Of a stretch of 64,000 nucleotides of DNA, positions 52,199-60,955 are shown in pieces. Where the stretch lies: positions 1 through 64,000 of the forward strand of contig CAZKZZ010000003.1 of assembly GCA_964557375.1 (NCBI GenBank), written 5' to 3'. This stretch comes from CAZKZZ01 sp964557375 (lineage in GTDB: Bacteria; Spirochaetota; Spirochaetia; SPDA01; CAZJBZ01). Both the position numbers and the translations under genes were made by a program. Every line of letters begins with the position of its first letter. Position 1 is the stretch's first letter. The notes beneath the pieces were generated by a model. The model made no database searches and was not told the origin of the DNA. It was given only the letters and a program-made list of their open reading frames with translations.

Positions 52199-54586
52199 CT
52201 ATTTTTTCAAGCGGACAACCGTTTTACCATGTCCGCCTTGGGATGGATGAGAGAAGTGATATTCATCGACGAGTCTACTCGAAGTGAGATAATCGTGAAT
52301 TCCCTGCTGCAGGATACCTTCTCCTTTACCGTGGATGATATGAAACTCATTCAGTCCGTGCAGGAGAGCTTTATCGATCTGATTTTCGACTGCATTCACG
52401 GCTTCCTCTAATCTCAAACCGCGTACATCCATTTCGTATGAAGGCTTGTCTTCCGATTCGGTGCCTGCTATCGGTACTTCGTACGATTTATCTCTCTTTT
52501 TTCTTTGAGGAATCGCCGTAAGATCTTTTTCCGGCATATTTATTCGCATAGACCCTGCCGCAACGATCCATTCTCCTTTTTTAGACCGTTTGACCAATGT
52601 CCCTTTTCGTTTTGAAGGCCCGATATACACGTCCATGCCCGGTTCGAGAGGAACTGCCGGCTGCCGGCTCTCTCGTTTCTTTTCGATTTTTTCCAGCTGC
52701 TTCTGTTCCTCTTCGCTCTTTTTCTCGATTTCTTCTATAAATCTCTTTGCCTTCTGTGTCGACTCTTTTGTTATTTCCCCTTCTCTCAGCTCGCGTATCA
52801 AATTTTCGAGGGTCCTGCGGCTTTCAGTGAGAAAAGTACGAAGTTCCCGCAGTTCCTCGTCTTTGAGACGGGCTTCCTGCTCATCAATGTTCCTTCGCTC
52901 CTCGTCGAGTGATTCATGTTCTTTCTCGAGTGCTGCTTCTCTTTCACTGAGCAGCCGGTCCTTTTCGTTCAGCTGTTTCTGTTTCCTGCTTATCTCCCTA
53001 ATGAGATGGGCCACATCGGTTTCCGAACCTTTGAGGTAACTGCCTGCTTTTGCGAGGACCTGTTTCGGTATACCGTGAGAAGAGGCGATATCCAAAGCAT
53101 GACTGTCCCCCGGTATCCCTTGAATTATCGTATAGGTGGGCTGAAGTGTATCGTTATTGAAATCAACGGAAGCATTCTCGATCTTTTGTTTCGAAAACGC
53201 ATAATGTTTGAGAATTCCTTGGTGGGTGGTAGCGATTACAATGCACTCTTTTTCGATAAAGTAATCGAGCAGGGCCATTGCAATAGAGGAGCCTTCATTG
53301 ACGTCCGTACCTGAGCCTACCTCATCGAGGAGAATAAGAGAGGATGCCGTTGCCTCTTCAATAACCCGTGCAATCTGCTTCATATGGCCCGAAAATGTGG
53401 AAAGATGTTCGTCGATAGACTGTTCATCTCCGATATCGGCAAAGATATCATCGAAGATCGGCAGAGAAGAGCCCTCCCCGGCAGGGATTTCCAAGCCGAA
53501 CTGGTGCATGAGGGCAAGCAGCCCGGCAGTCTTGAGACTTACCGTTTTTCCGCCTGTATTCGGACCGCTTATAATCAACCCTTTGGTCCCTTTTTCGAGC
53601 TCAATTGTGATGGGAACGGCGTCCCTGCCGAGAAGCGGATGTCTCGCTTTTATTAATCTGAACTCTTCAGAGGTAGTCTCGGGACGGGTACAGGAATGTG
53701 CTATACTGTAACGCGCCCTTCCAAGAATGGAATCGAGATGGGAGAGTACTGAGACGAGCTGTTTTATCTCATCCCGGTTCTCTCGAACAGATCCGGTCAA
53801 ATCTTTTAGTATCTTGTGCACTTCCTGCCGAAAACGGTTTTCCTGCTCTAGGAGTGCATTGTTTTTTTCGACAATGTCGAGAGGTTCGATAAAAAGTGTG
53901 GCTCCGCTCGAAGAAACCTCATGAACGATACCTGAGATTTTCCCTTTGAAGTTCGCCTTCAGCGGCAGGACGATACGTCCGGAACGCTCTACCGGTACCG
54001 TATCCTGCCAATACCGGCTTTTTGAGGGATCTTGTAGATACTTGTTGGAGAGTTGGGAAATCGTACGGCTTAACTGCTTCATTTTTTCCCGTATGGACTT
54101 TAACTGAGGTAATGTTTCACGGATTTTTCCCTGATCATCAATGACTTTTCGGACTGCTGACACAATATCAGTCACGTCGGGAACGTTCGTACATTCGTTT
54201 ATGAGCAGAAGTGCCGATTCCTTCTCGCGCTCTCCTTTGATTTCCATCTGCTTCAAATTTTTTGTGATAAAACTGGTGAGCGTACGTGATGCATCAATAT
54301 ACTGCGCTATCGAGAAAAGCTGTTCTTCAGTTAGTACTGTTCCTTCCGTATCGAGCAGATGTAAAAAAAATGAGATTTCCGGGAAAGGAGGGAACGGGAA
54401 ATCGAGTCCGCCGGTCAGTAACAGTTTAAATGACCACCCTATATCGAAAAAATGATCGAGCTGAGGTTTCTTCGTAGCCGGTTCTTGGCTTAAAACCAGC
54501 TTTCTCCCTTCTTCAGAGAGACAGTACGAGGCCACCGATTCCCGTACGCGGTGAAATTCAAGCAGGTTCGAGGTGTGTTTATCCAT
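52199..54586 (-). CDS. mutS2: MutS2 with C-terminal Smr nuclease domain
   Basis: A MutS-family ATPase without the mismatch-recognition domain: Walker A GPNTGGKTVSLKT (about residue 325) and Walker B ILLDEVGSGTDVNEGS (about 405), a long coiled coil (about 500-640), a KOW-like segment, and a C-terminal Smr domain (about 710-795) with MDVRGLRLEEA and HIIHGKGEGIL. MutS2 acts on recombination intermediates or on stalled ribosomes (as in Bacillus). The frame opens 14 codons further upstream, but ATG 54586 (MDKHTSNLLEF) fits the family, giving 795 residues. It lies 4 nt after rsgA. Confidence 0.95.
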   Translation of the reverse strand: MDKHTSNLLEFHRVRESVASYCLSEEGRKLVLSQEPATKKPQLDHFFDIGWSFKLLLTGGLDFPFPPFPEISFFLHLLDTEGTVLTEEQLFSIAQYIDASRTLTSFITKNLKQMEIKGEREKESALLLINECTNVPDVTDIVSAVRKVIDDQGKIRETLPQLKSIREKMKQLSRTISQLSNKYLQDPSKSRYWQDTVPVERSGRIVLPLKANFKGKISGIVHEVSSSGATLFIEPLDIVEKNNALLEQENRFRQEVHKILKDLTGSVRENRDEIKQLVSVLSHLDSILGRARYSIAHSCTRPETTSEEFRLIKARHPLLGRDAVPITIELEKGTKGLIISGPNTGGKTVSLKTAGLLALMHQFGLEIPAGEGSSLPIFDDIFADIGDEQSIDEHLSTFSGHMKQIARVIEEATASSLILLDEVGSGTDVNEGSSIAMALLDYFIEKECIVIATTHQGILKHYAFSKQKIENASVDFNNDTLQPTYTIIQGIPGDSHALDIASSHGIPKQVLAKAGSYLKGSETDVAHLIREISRKQKQLNEKDRLLSEREAALEKEHESLDEERRNIDEQEARLKDEELRELRTFLTESRRTLENLIRELREGEITKESTQKAKRFIEEIEKKSEEEQKQLEKIEKKRESRQPAVPLEPGMDVYIGPSKRKGTLVKRSKKGEWIVAAGSMRINMPEKDLTAIPQRKKRDKSYEVPIAGTESEDKPSYEMDVRGLRLEEAVNAVENQIDKALLHGLNEFHIIHGKGEGILQQGIHDYLTSSRLVDEYHFSHPSQGGHGKTVVRLKK

Positions 54587-54590
54587 GCTG

Positions 54591-55514
54591 CTATCCGTAT
54601 GCCAGTTTCGTTTTTTCTTTGAGATCATGATATATGGTAATATAGCTTCTGTATCGATCTTGATGAATCGAGCCGTTTTCTACCGCCTCGATAACGGAGC
54701 ATCCCGGTTCGTGTGTATGGCTGCACGGTTGAAACTCACATGTGTCGGCAACATTATGAAAATCGGGAAAGTAGTACTGCAGATCTTCCGGATCAATGCC
54801 TGCCACCTCGATTTCTCTTATACCGGGTGTGTCGATGAGAGCGGTGTCTTCCTCTGCAAGGAGCAGTTCCGCGTATACGGTGGTGTGAGTTCCTCTGTTA
54901 TATTTTAATGAAATGGAGCCCGTTTTCAAATTTATGTGAGGGTAGATGGCATTGATGAGGCTGGACTTGCCCACACCCGATTGGCCGATAAGGACCGAAG
55001 TTTTATTCATTAAGTGTTCTTTTACCGGTGCAAGCTGTTTTTTCTTCAAGGCGGAGCAGGTAAGCACTGCATATCCTAATTTTTTATAAGCTGTAAGCCT
55101 CTCTTGTGTGCTCCTGTCGATATGCTGGTCCATTTTGTTGAGGATAACCGTAAACGGGATGTGTTCCATTTCTGCAATTACAGAAACTCTATCGATAAAG
55201 CGGGGTCTAAACGGCGGACTTTGGGGAGATGCAATACAGACAATACTGTCGATATTTGCCGCTACGGTTTGGGTCGTTTTCTTTTTTTTATTCCAACGGG
55301 AAAAGCTGTTTTTTCTCTCGAATCTATCGATGATAAGCCCTTCTCTGCCGGTATGTGTATCCGGTTCGAACGCTACATAATCGCCGGGTGCTAAAGGGTT
55401 ATACTCTTTTTTAGTGCTGCCGAGTATTTTCCCTTTAATCCTGCATCGATACGTTTTACCGGCCGAGTAGACTGCATAGATATTGTTTATTCCGTACTGA
55501 ATTAATCCTTTCAC
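54591..55514 (-). CDS. rsgA: Ribosome small-subunit GTPase RsgA
   Basis: A circularly permuted GTPase that checks late 30S assembly. The OB-fold N-terminus is followed by permuted G motifs in the order NKMD (G4), GQSGVGKSSLINA (G1), and DTPG (G3), then the zinc site CEFQPCSHTHEPGC. The start is placed at GTG 55514 (VKGLIQYGINNIYAV), because the family begins MKGLxxxxxGxxYxV; the open frame runs 11 codons further, into murI. 307 residues. It lies 16 nt after murI and 4 nt before mutS2. Confidence 0.94.
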   Translation of the reverse strand: MKGLIQYGINNIYAVYSAGKTYRCRIKGKILGSTKKEYNPLAPGDYVAFEPDTHTGREGLIIDRFERKNSFSRWNKKKKTTQTVAANIDSIVCIASPQSPPFRPRFIDRVSVIAEMEHIPFTVILNKMDQHIDRSTQERLTAYKKLGYAVLTCSALKKKQLAPVKEHLMNKTSVLIGQSGVGKSSLINAIYPHINLKTGSISLKYNRGTHTTVYAELLLAEEDTALIDTPGIREIEVAGIDPEDLQYYFPDFHNVADTCEFQPCSHTHEPGCSVIEAVENGSIHQDRYRSYITIYHDLKEKTKLAYG

Positions 55515-55530
55515 AATTGATAGTCCCCGG

Positions 55531-56322
55531 TCACAGCACCCCGGCATATGAAAGGCTAAACTTTTCTGCTACCATTTTATATTTTTCCTGTACATCCGGT
55601 CCGGTACTGTAGAGCAGGTCCCCTGCTCTATTCTTCCCGAACATTTTTCTTTCCTCGAGAATAGAGACGACTCTCTTACTTACTCCGTCTCTCGAATCAA
55701 TAACGGTAATCTCCGGACCGAGAAGCTCGCGGAAATACGGTTCGAGAAACGTGAAGTGAGTGCACCCGAGAACCAATGTATCTATGCCGCCGTGATCAAA
55801 CATTTTAACGGCATCTGCTACCTGTTTTCTGATTTCTTCCTCATCGGCGGTAAGAAATCGGTTTTCTACAAAATCGACGAGGCTGCTTCCGTGATTTCTC
55901 GTAACAATACAGTCAGATGCAAAATCTTGTATAAGGGCAGCGGTATAATCGTCTTCAACGGTCCGGCTCGTTGCAAGGACCCCGATCTTTCTCCGTTTTG
56001 ACCGTTCGGCAGCCGGTTTTACTGCAGGAACAACCCCTACGAAGGGCACAGTAAAATGTTCTCTTAGGTTTGCGAGGGCAACAACGGAAGCGGTGTTGCA
56101 GGCAATAACGATAACTTTTGGATTTTCCGCGGCTATCAGTTTTTTAACGGTAGCACGTACCGTCCGCCGGATTTCATCATGTGTCTTGTTTCCATAGGGG
56201 AAATGGGCATTATCGGCTACATACACCATTTGCTCATGAGGGAGCAGTTTCTTTGTACTGTATAAATAGTGGAGACCACCTATTCCGGAATCAATAAATC
56301 CAACTGGTCTGTTATCCATCAC
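55531..56322 (-). CDS. murI: Glutamate racemase
   Basis: Makes D-glutamate for peptidoglycan. Both catalytic cysteines are present: C in VIACNTASVVAL (about residue 73) and C in LVLGCTHFTFLEP (about 183), with the N-terminal substrate loop FIDSGIGG and YVADNAHFPYG. 263 residues, normal. It starts inside the end of the zinc-ribbon gene (11-nt overlap) and is followed by rsgA. Confidence 0.96.
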   Translation of the reverse strand: MMDNRPVGFIDSGIGGLHYLYSTKKLLPHEQMVYVADNAHFPYGNKTHDEIRRTVRATVKKLIAAENPKVIVIACNTASVVALANLREHFTVPFVGVVPAVKPAAERSKRRKIGVLATSRTVEDDYTAALIQDFASDCIVTRNHGSSLVDFVENRFLTADEEEIRKQVADAVKMFDHGGIDTLVLGCTHFTFLEPYFRELLGPEITVIDSRDGVSKRVVSILEERKMFGKNRAGDLLYSTGPDVQEKYKMVAEKFSLSYAGVL

Positions 56323-56590
56323 CGAATAAGCTGTCGAACTGTGAACGCGCTTTTTTTATTTTCTCTTCTTGACGGCCCGGTCCGCTCCTCTCGACATAGG
56401 TAAAATAACCGCAAAAATTGGCCCGCTCTTTATCCCGAACCGGTTCAGGAATCGTTTCCCTGCATTCCCAGTGTGCGTTTGGATCGTAAAACTTACAGTT
56501 TAAGCATATTTTTAGATCACGGCCGCAATCCGGACAGGTAGAGCTTCTGAAAATCTCTGTCTCGATCGTTTTGCCACAGAAATAACACAT
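56312..56590 (-). CDS. Zinc-ribbon protein, unknown function
   Basis: A 92-residue protein with two or three Cys pairs: MCYFCGKTI and CPDCGRDLKICLNC near the N-terminus, then CRETIPEP and NFCGYF. This looks like a double zinc ribbon. No named family beyond that is certain. There is no ribosome site, and the promoter at 56597-56625 would place the transcript start at the ATG. It overlaps murI by 11 nt, so it is probably the first gene of the murI-rsgA-mutS2 unit. Confidence 0.7.
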   Translation of the reverse strand: MCYFCGKTIETEIFRSSTCPDCGRDLKICLNCKFYDPNAHWECRETIPEPVRDKERANFCGYFTYVERSGPGRQEEKIKKARSQFDSLFGDG

Positions 56591-56596
56591 ACCGTT

Positions 56597-56625
56597 ATAC
56601 TACACATTTCGAAGCAGAGAGTGAA
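56597..56625 (-). promoter_or_regulatory. Promoter placed for a leaderless transcript (zinc-ribbon/murI unit)
   Basis: On the minus strand: TTCACT (56625-56620), 17-base spacer, TAGTAT (56602-56597), then AACGGT and the ATG at 56590. Six bases between -10 and start codon leave no room for a ribosome site. Confidence 0.45.
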
Positions 56626-56679
56626 TACCTTGCCGACTATTCACTTGTGCAATATGTCGGTTTTTACTACTCTATCCGT

Positions 56680-57267
56680 ATGTTCGATGCTGAGCGGTGT
56701 CCGGTAGAAGGCTGTCCCAATTTCGTCTTGACATTCGGAAAAACATGTTTTGAACACGAGAGTGATCAAAAAAAGATACACGGGAAAATTGTGCACTATC
56801 TCACAGAGAATAATACGATAAAAGATGTCAATTTCTCCCACATGCCGTTTTCCGGTCTCGATTTATCAGGAAAAGCCTTCATCAGGTGCCGGTTTGCGGG
56901 AAGCAGCTTCGAGAGGTGTGATTTTTCCCATGCGGTCTTTCATCTGTCATACTTCGATTTCGCGCAATTCAACCATTGTAAGTTCATCAAACTGAACGCA
57001 CAGGCATCGGTCTTTGCGGGGTCTGTGATTGATAATACCGATTTCGGCGAATCCGATATTCTGCATTCCAATTTCAACGGAATTCGGTGTTCGAACAGTT
57101 CATTCAACGATTCGGATTTATATTTTTCCCATTTTATAAGTGCTTTTATCGAAAAAACAACATTTATAGACTGTAATCTAAAAAAAGTACAGCTTATTCA
57201 CACGGTCATGAAAAACGTCAGTTTTAAATATTCTAACTATGAAGATGCGGATTTTCGCGAGGAATAA
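56680..57267 (+). CDS. Pentapeptide-repeat protein with N-terminal Cys/His cluster
   Basis: Residues about 55-190 form A(D/N)LXX-type pentapeptide repeats (FSGLDLSGKAFIRCRFAGSS, then FERCDFSHAVF; CNLKKVQL), which fold into a four-sided right-handed beta-helix. The N-terminus has CPVEGCPNFVLTFGKTCFEH, three cysteines and a histidine that could bind zinc. The ATG at 56680 is preferred; the frame is open to a GTG at 56647. No ribosome site precedes either. 195 residues. Members of the family act as DNA mimics or scaffolds; no specific role can be assigned. Confidence 0.72.
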   Translation: MFDAERCPVEGCPNFVLTFGKTCFEHESDQKKIHGKIVHYLTENNTIKDVNFSHMPFSGLDLSGKAFIRCRFAGSSFERCDFSHAVFHLSYFDFAQFNHCKFIKLNAQASVFAGSVIDNTDFGESDILHSNFNGIRCSNSSFNDSDLYFSHFISAFIEKTTFIDCNLKKVQLIHTVMKNVSFKYSNYEDADFREE

Positions 57268-57288
57268 TAGGGTGAGAGGGAAAGGGCT

Positions 57289-57888
57289 TTGAACGTATTT
57301 TTTCACTTTGCTGTTACAGGTTTTTCAAACACGTATTTAGTTGGGCCTCATGGAGGCGGTAAAGCGCTTCTTATCGATCCCGGCATTATGGATATTACAC
57401 TATTGAACCTCATTGAAAACAACAACTACTACGTCGATACCATATTAGTGACAAATGCTCACGAAGCGCACATTTTCGGCATTAAAACCTTGAGAAAAAT
57501 ATATAATGCGCAGATTTACTGCGGTGTAGAAAAACTCTACGACTTCGGCTGTGTGCTTATCAAAGACGGGCAGTCCATTGATTTTCATGACAAAAAAATA
57601 AAGACATATCAAGTAATGGGACATACGAGAGAGAGTATGGTGTTTCGTATTGATAATATGCTTTTTACCGGTGATGCGCTCGGTGCCGGCAAGGTGGGGG
57701 ACAGCCCCAATCCATACGCGAGACGGGTGTTGATTAAAATGATTGACGATAAAATACTGCCGCTCGAGGAAGATCTCTATATTTTCCCGGGCCACGGACC
57801 GCCGACGACATTGAAATTGGAAAAATTATACAACCCTATTATCTCCGAACTCATTGCATCTCAGAGAGATTCCGAATCATCTTCTTAA
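57289..57888 (+). CDS. Metallo-beta-lactamase-fold protein with altered metal motif
   Basis: The fold landmarks of a hydroxyacylglutathione hydrolase-like protein are present: LLIDPG (28-32), the motif-1 region VTNAHEAHIFG (54-64), GHTRES (motif 2), FTGDALGAG (motif 3) and FPGHGPPT (motif 4). In motif 1 the canonical HxHxDH is NxHxAH: Asn56 replaces the first His and Ala60 the Asp. One metal site is therefore likely weakened or lost. The start is TTG at 57289 after GGGAAAGGG. It lies 21 nt after the pentapeptide gene and its 3' end overlaps the convergent RluD-family gene by 38 nt. Confidence 0.78.
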   Translation: MNVFFHFAVTGFSNTYLVGPHGGGKALLIDPGIMDITLLNLIENNNYYVDTILVTNAHEAHIFGIKTLRKIYNAQIYCGVEKLYDFGCVLIKDGQSIDFHDKKIKTYQVMGHTRESMVFRIDNMLFTGDALGAGKVGDSPNPYARRVLIKMIDDKILPLEEDLYIFPGHGPPTTLKLEKLYNPIISELIASQRDSESSS

Positions 57889-58771
57889 ACCGTTCGGGGA
57901 GCGGGGCCCGAAACGTTTTTTTTACGTTTGTGCCGGGCATCCGGATGGTCAGCTTATACGCGTGCAGTAGAAGCGTTTCTTCCGGAAAAACCGAATCCTT
58001 TCGAGCGTAGATAGGATCACCTAAAATAGGGGTGCCTCTATGCAGCATATGTACCCGCAACTGATGTGTTCTGCCCGTTTTCGGGACAAGTTTTATGAAC
58101 GAGTAGGAATCAAATCTTTTCAATACTCTGTAGCTCGTCACCGCTCGCTTGCCTTCAGATTCCGACGTGCTGAACCGCTTTCGATGGATTTTGTCCCGTA
58201 CGATTAATGTCTTGATCGTATCTTCGAGAGGAAAGAGATTCCCTTTGACTATGGCGAGATATACTTTTTCAATTGTCCTCTTTCTGAATTGAAGAGAGAC
58301 ATGTTCGAGCGCCTGTTGGTTTTTTGCGATGAGTACCACCCCCGAAGTATCTTTATCGAGACGATGGACGATACCCGGACGGACGCACTGGTCCGGAAAT
58401 GACCTGGAAAGCGTAAGACAGTAGTGCATAATTCCCTGGATCAATGTCCCATGGTAGTTGCCCTGTGCGGGGTGGACGACAACTCCCTGCTCTTTATTGA
58501 CCACGATCAGAGAATCATCCTCATACAGAATATCGAGGGGAATCTGCTCAGGTTCTATGACCTGCGGCGGTTGCTCTGAGAGGAGCACTTCTACTCTGTC
58601 TCCGGATTTCACCTGTTTGGAGAGTTTTACAGGTTCTTCGTTGAGCAGAACAGACTCTACATGCTGCTTCAGCTGGCTTCGGGTTAGTATCCGGATGACA
58701 TCGGATAGATATTTATCGATTCTCACCGATTCCCCTTCGGGAAGATCTACCGTATACACTTCTTTTTTCAT
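57851..58771 (-). CDS. RluD-family 23S rRNA pseudouridine synthase
   Basis: An S4 RNA-binding domain (about residues 15-70) followed by a catalytic domain with the active-site aspartate in HRLDKDTSGVVL (about 138) and the RTHQLRVHM motif (about 235). 306 residues. The RluA/C/D group modifies uridines of 23S rRNA (RluA also tRNA); the presence of the S4 domain points to RluD or RluC rather than RluA. It follows the small unknown gene by 14 nt and is convergent with the MBL-fold gene. Confidence 0.92.
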   Translation of the reverse strand: MKKEVYTVDLPEGESVRIDKYLSDVIRILTRSQLKQHVESVLLNEEPVKLSKQVKSGDRVEVLLSEQPPQVIEPEQIPLDILYEDDSLIVVNKEQGVVVHPAQGNYHGTLIQGIMHYCLTLSRSFPDQCVRPGIVHRLDKDTSGVVLIAKNQQALEHVSLQFRKRTIEKVYLAIVKGNLFPLEDTIKTLIVRDKIHRKRFSTSESEGKRAVTSYRVLKRFDSYSFIKLVPKTGRTHQLRVHMLHRGTPILGDPIYARKDSVFPEETLLLHAYKLTIRMPGTNVKKTFRAPLPERFKKMIRNLSEMQ

Positions 58772-58785
58772 GAATCAGTATGCAC

Positions 58786-59238
58786 CTACTGTTTTTCCCG
58801 GTTTTTCTCAGAAGCCTTTTGGATCTGTCCAATAATGAAATCGAGAAGAGTGACGAACGCTGAAGCGACGATGGTCGAAATAAGTACTCCGGTTTGCTCT
58901 TCATCGGTGAGAGGGGCCGGAGTCTGGTTACCGAAAAGCGGGGGAGCATAGGATGCATCAAAGCCGCTCGTACCGTACCGGACCAAGTCGACCGCAATCC
59001 GGGAAAAGAGGAATGTGAGCGGAATCGATCCGAAAAGAATTGTTTCAGCCCTCCGCAGTTCATGCATCCACGGCTCAAACTCTTCGTCTCGATACGGTTC
59101 AGGGGTGTAGGAATCATCGGTGCCGGAACTCTGCGCCCCATCTTGGTTCTGCTGCTGGTCTTGAGCAAGCAGTGTAGTGCCTACAAGAGATATCATTACG
59201 CAAAATATGAAAACTCTATACGCGAAGCTTCGAATCAC
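58786..59238 (-). CDS. Exported small protein, unknown
   Basis: 150 residues with a signal peptide (about 1-25, LLAQ), a Gln/Asp/Ser-rich linker, an aromatic region (EFEPWMHELRRAETILFGSI) followed by a hydrophobic segment, and a second hydrophobic segment near 115-137 (GVLISTIVASAFVTLLDFII) with a basic end. It may be a membrane protein of two helices. I do not recognise it. The start overlaps yggS by 4 nt. Confidence 0.6.
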   Translation of the reverse strand: MIRSFAYRVFIFCVMISLVGTTLLAQDQQQNQDGAQSSGTDDSYTPEPYRDEEFEPWMHELRRAETILFGSIPLTFLFSRIAVDLVRYGTSGFDASYAPPLFGNQTPAPLTDEEQTGVLISTIVASAFVTLLDFIIGQIQKASEKNREKQ

Positions 59239-59933
59239 TGATAGTTCCTTGCCCCGAAAATAAGAGAGCCTATCCGCACCAGCGTAGAACCTTCTTCGAT
59301 AGCGATACCGTAATCGGATGACATTCCCATTGAAAGCGTATCTATCGGCAATTGCGAATAATTGTTTTTCAGTTTTTCGAACAGCGAGCGGAGCTGACTG
59401 AAGGAGCCGCGGATAGCATCAGTATTATTTGTAAAAGGAGCAATTGTCATAAGACCTCTGACACTAAGATGGGGCAGTGCTTCACAAATACTGTCCAGAG
59501 TGCTCCACATTTGTTCTTCGCCTAGAAACCCTTCTTTACTCTCCTCGCCTGACGTGTTTACCTCGAGGAGAATATTCATCTGCTTATCCTGTTTCGCGCA
59601 TTCTTTCTCTATGGCTTTGGCCGTTGAGAGTTTATCCACTGAGTCGATCCAGGTTACCGTTTCTACCGCCTGCCGGGCTTTGTTCCTCTGGAGATGGCCG
59701 ATAAGATGCAGCTCTATGTCTTCCGGTAGCCCTTCGTATTTTTCCTTAGCTTCGAGCACTCTGTTTTCTCCGAACAGTTTTAATCCTGCTTCGTAGGCGG
59801 AGGCAACATCTTCCCGCGGCTTTGTCTTTGTTACAGCCATAAGGCGTACATCGTCCGGGTTTCTTCCGCTCTTCTCTGCTGCTTCTTTTATTTTCTTGTA
59901 GATTAAGGAGATGTTATTTTCGATACTGCTCAT
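59235..59933 (-). CDS. yggS: YggS/PLPBP pyridoxal-phosphate homeostasis protein
   Basis: A PLP-binding TIM-barrel protein with the binding lysine in LMAVTKTKP (about residue 36) and the family motifs FGENRVLEAKEKYE, HLIGHLQRNKA, LSMGMSSDYGIAIEEGST and VRIGSLIFG. The frame is open 48 codons further upstream, but ATG 59933 (MSSIENNISLIYKKIKEAAE) is the family start; it gives 232 residues. It carries no enzyme activity and controls free PLP. It is divergent from the PLP-synthesis genes pdxS-pdxT. There is no ribosome site, and TATAAT ends only seven bases before the ATG. Confidence 0.94.
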   Translation of the reverse strand: MSSIENNISLIYKKIKEAAEKSGRNPDDVRLMAVTKTKPREDVASAYEAGLKLFGENRVLEAKEKYEGLPEDIELHLIGHLQRNKARQAVETVTWIDSVDKLSTAKAIEKECAKQDKQMNILLEVNTSGEESKEGFLGEEQMWSTLDSICEALPHLSVRGLMTIAPFTNNTDAIRGSFSQLRSLFEKLKNNYSQLPIDTLSMGMSSDYGIAIEEGSTLVRIGSLIFGARNYQ

Positions 59934-59940
59934 AGGGTGT

Positions 59941-59970
59941 ATTATATCATCCCGTGAATATTTTGAACAT
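59941..59970 (-). promoter_or_regulatory. Perfect -10 box of yggS, leaderless geometry
   Basis: On the minus strand TATAAT (59946-59941) is followed by ACACCCT and the ATG at 59933. A transcript starting six to seven bases after the -10 would begin at about the A of the ATG. The -35 is weak (TGTTCA-like, about 17 bases upstream). Confidence 0.5.
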
Positions 59971-59981
59971 AATAGAACTGG

Positions 59982-60010
59982 TTGACTTTTCCATTTTTCT
60001 GACTTACATT
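59982..60010 (+). promoter_or_regulatory. Promoter of pdxS-pdxT
   Basis: TTGACT (59982-59987), 17-base spacer and TACATT (60005-60010). The leader to the ATG at 60041 would be about 24 bases, with AGGTAGG eight bases before the start. Confidence 0.6.
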
Positions 60011-60040
60011 CTAGAAAATATATACAGGTAGGTGAATAAT

Positions 60041-60943
60041 ATGAACAGTAGTTGGTCAGAACGACAAAAGTCGACATGGCGGGAGAAAGTCGGACTGGCT
60101 GAAATGCTAAAAGGCGGAGTAATCATGGATGTGGTTACTGCCGATCATGCGAAGATTGCTGAGGATGCAGGTGCCGCTGCGGTTATGGCATTAGAGCGTG
60201 TACCGGCTGATATCCGTGCCCAGGGCGGTGTTGCCCGCATGTCTGATCCGCAGCTGATTACCGATATCCAGCAAACCGTCTCGATTCCGGTCATGGCAAA
60301 ATGCAGAATCGGTCATTTTGTCGAAGCACAGATCTTAGAGGCGATGGATGTGGATTTTGTCGACGAAAGTGAAGTATTAACGCCGGCTGATGATCGGTTT
60401 CATGTCAATAAACATCTGTTTAAAGTACCGTTTGTCTGCGGATGCAGGGATTTAGGTGAAGCTCTGCGGAGAATCGATGAAGGTGCCGCCATGATTCGCA
60501 CCAAAGGCGAAGCAGGCACCGGCGACATTATCGAAGCTGTACGCCACATACGTACCGTCATGGATTCTATGAAACGGCTTACGGTACTTCCCAAAGAAGA
60601 ACTCATGACCGAAGCAAAAAACCTCGGTGCTCCCTACGATCTCGTCGTAGAAATTGCGGAGACGGGAAAACTTCCGGTACCGAACTTTTCCGCGGGCGGT
60701 GTAGCGACTCCGGCAGACGCGGCATTGATGATCCAGCTCGGCGCGGAAGCTGTATTCGTCGGCTCCGGGATTTTCAAATCGAGTAATCCGAAAAAACGGG
60801 CGAAAGCGATTGTAGAAGCGGTCACCTATTATGATGACCCCAAAAAACTGCTCGAAATATCGCGCAACCTCGGAGAGCCGATGTCCGGCATGAACAGCGC
60901 CCACATAGAAGAGAAAGAGCTGCTCGCAACGAGAGGTTGGTAA
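60041..60943 (+). CDS. pdxS: Pyridoxal 5'-phosphate synthase, PdxS subunit
   Basis: The TIM-barrel synthase that makes PLP from ribose 5-phosphate, glyceraldehyde 3-phosphate and ammonia. Landmarks: GGVIMDVVTADHAKIAEDAG, the VMALERVPADIRAQGGVARM segment, the catalytic lysine in VMAKCRIGHF, IRTKGEAGTG, and FSAGGVATPADAA. 300 residues. ATG 60041 is chosen over GTG 60032 because of AGGTAGG at the right distance. It lies 12 nt before pdxT. Ammonia is delivered by PdxT. Confidence 0.97.
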   Translation: MNSSWSERQKSTWREKVGLAEMLKGGVIMDVVTADHAKIAEDAGAAAVMALERVPADIRAQGGVARMSDPQLITDIQQTVSIPVMAKCRIGHFVEAQILEAMDVDFVDESEVLTPADDRFHVNKHLFKVPFVCGCRDLGEALRRIDEGAAMIRTKGEAGTGDIIEAVRHIRTVMDSMKRLTVLPKEELMTEAKNLGAPYDLVVEIAETGKLPVPNFSAGGVATPADAALMIQLGAEAVFVGSGIFKSSNPKKRAKAIVEAVTYYDDPKKLLEISRNLGEPMSGMNSAHIEEKELLATRGW

Positions 60944-60955
60944 AAACAGTTCCTC

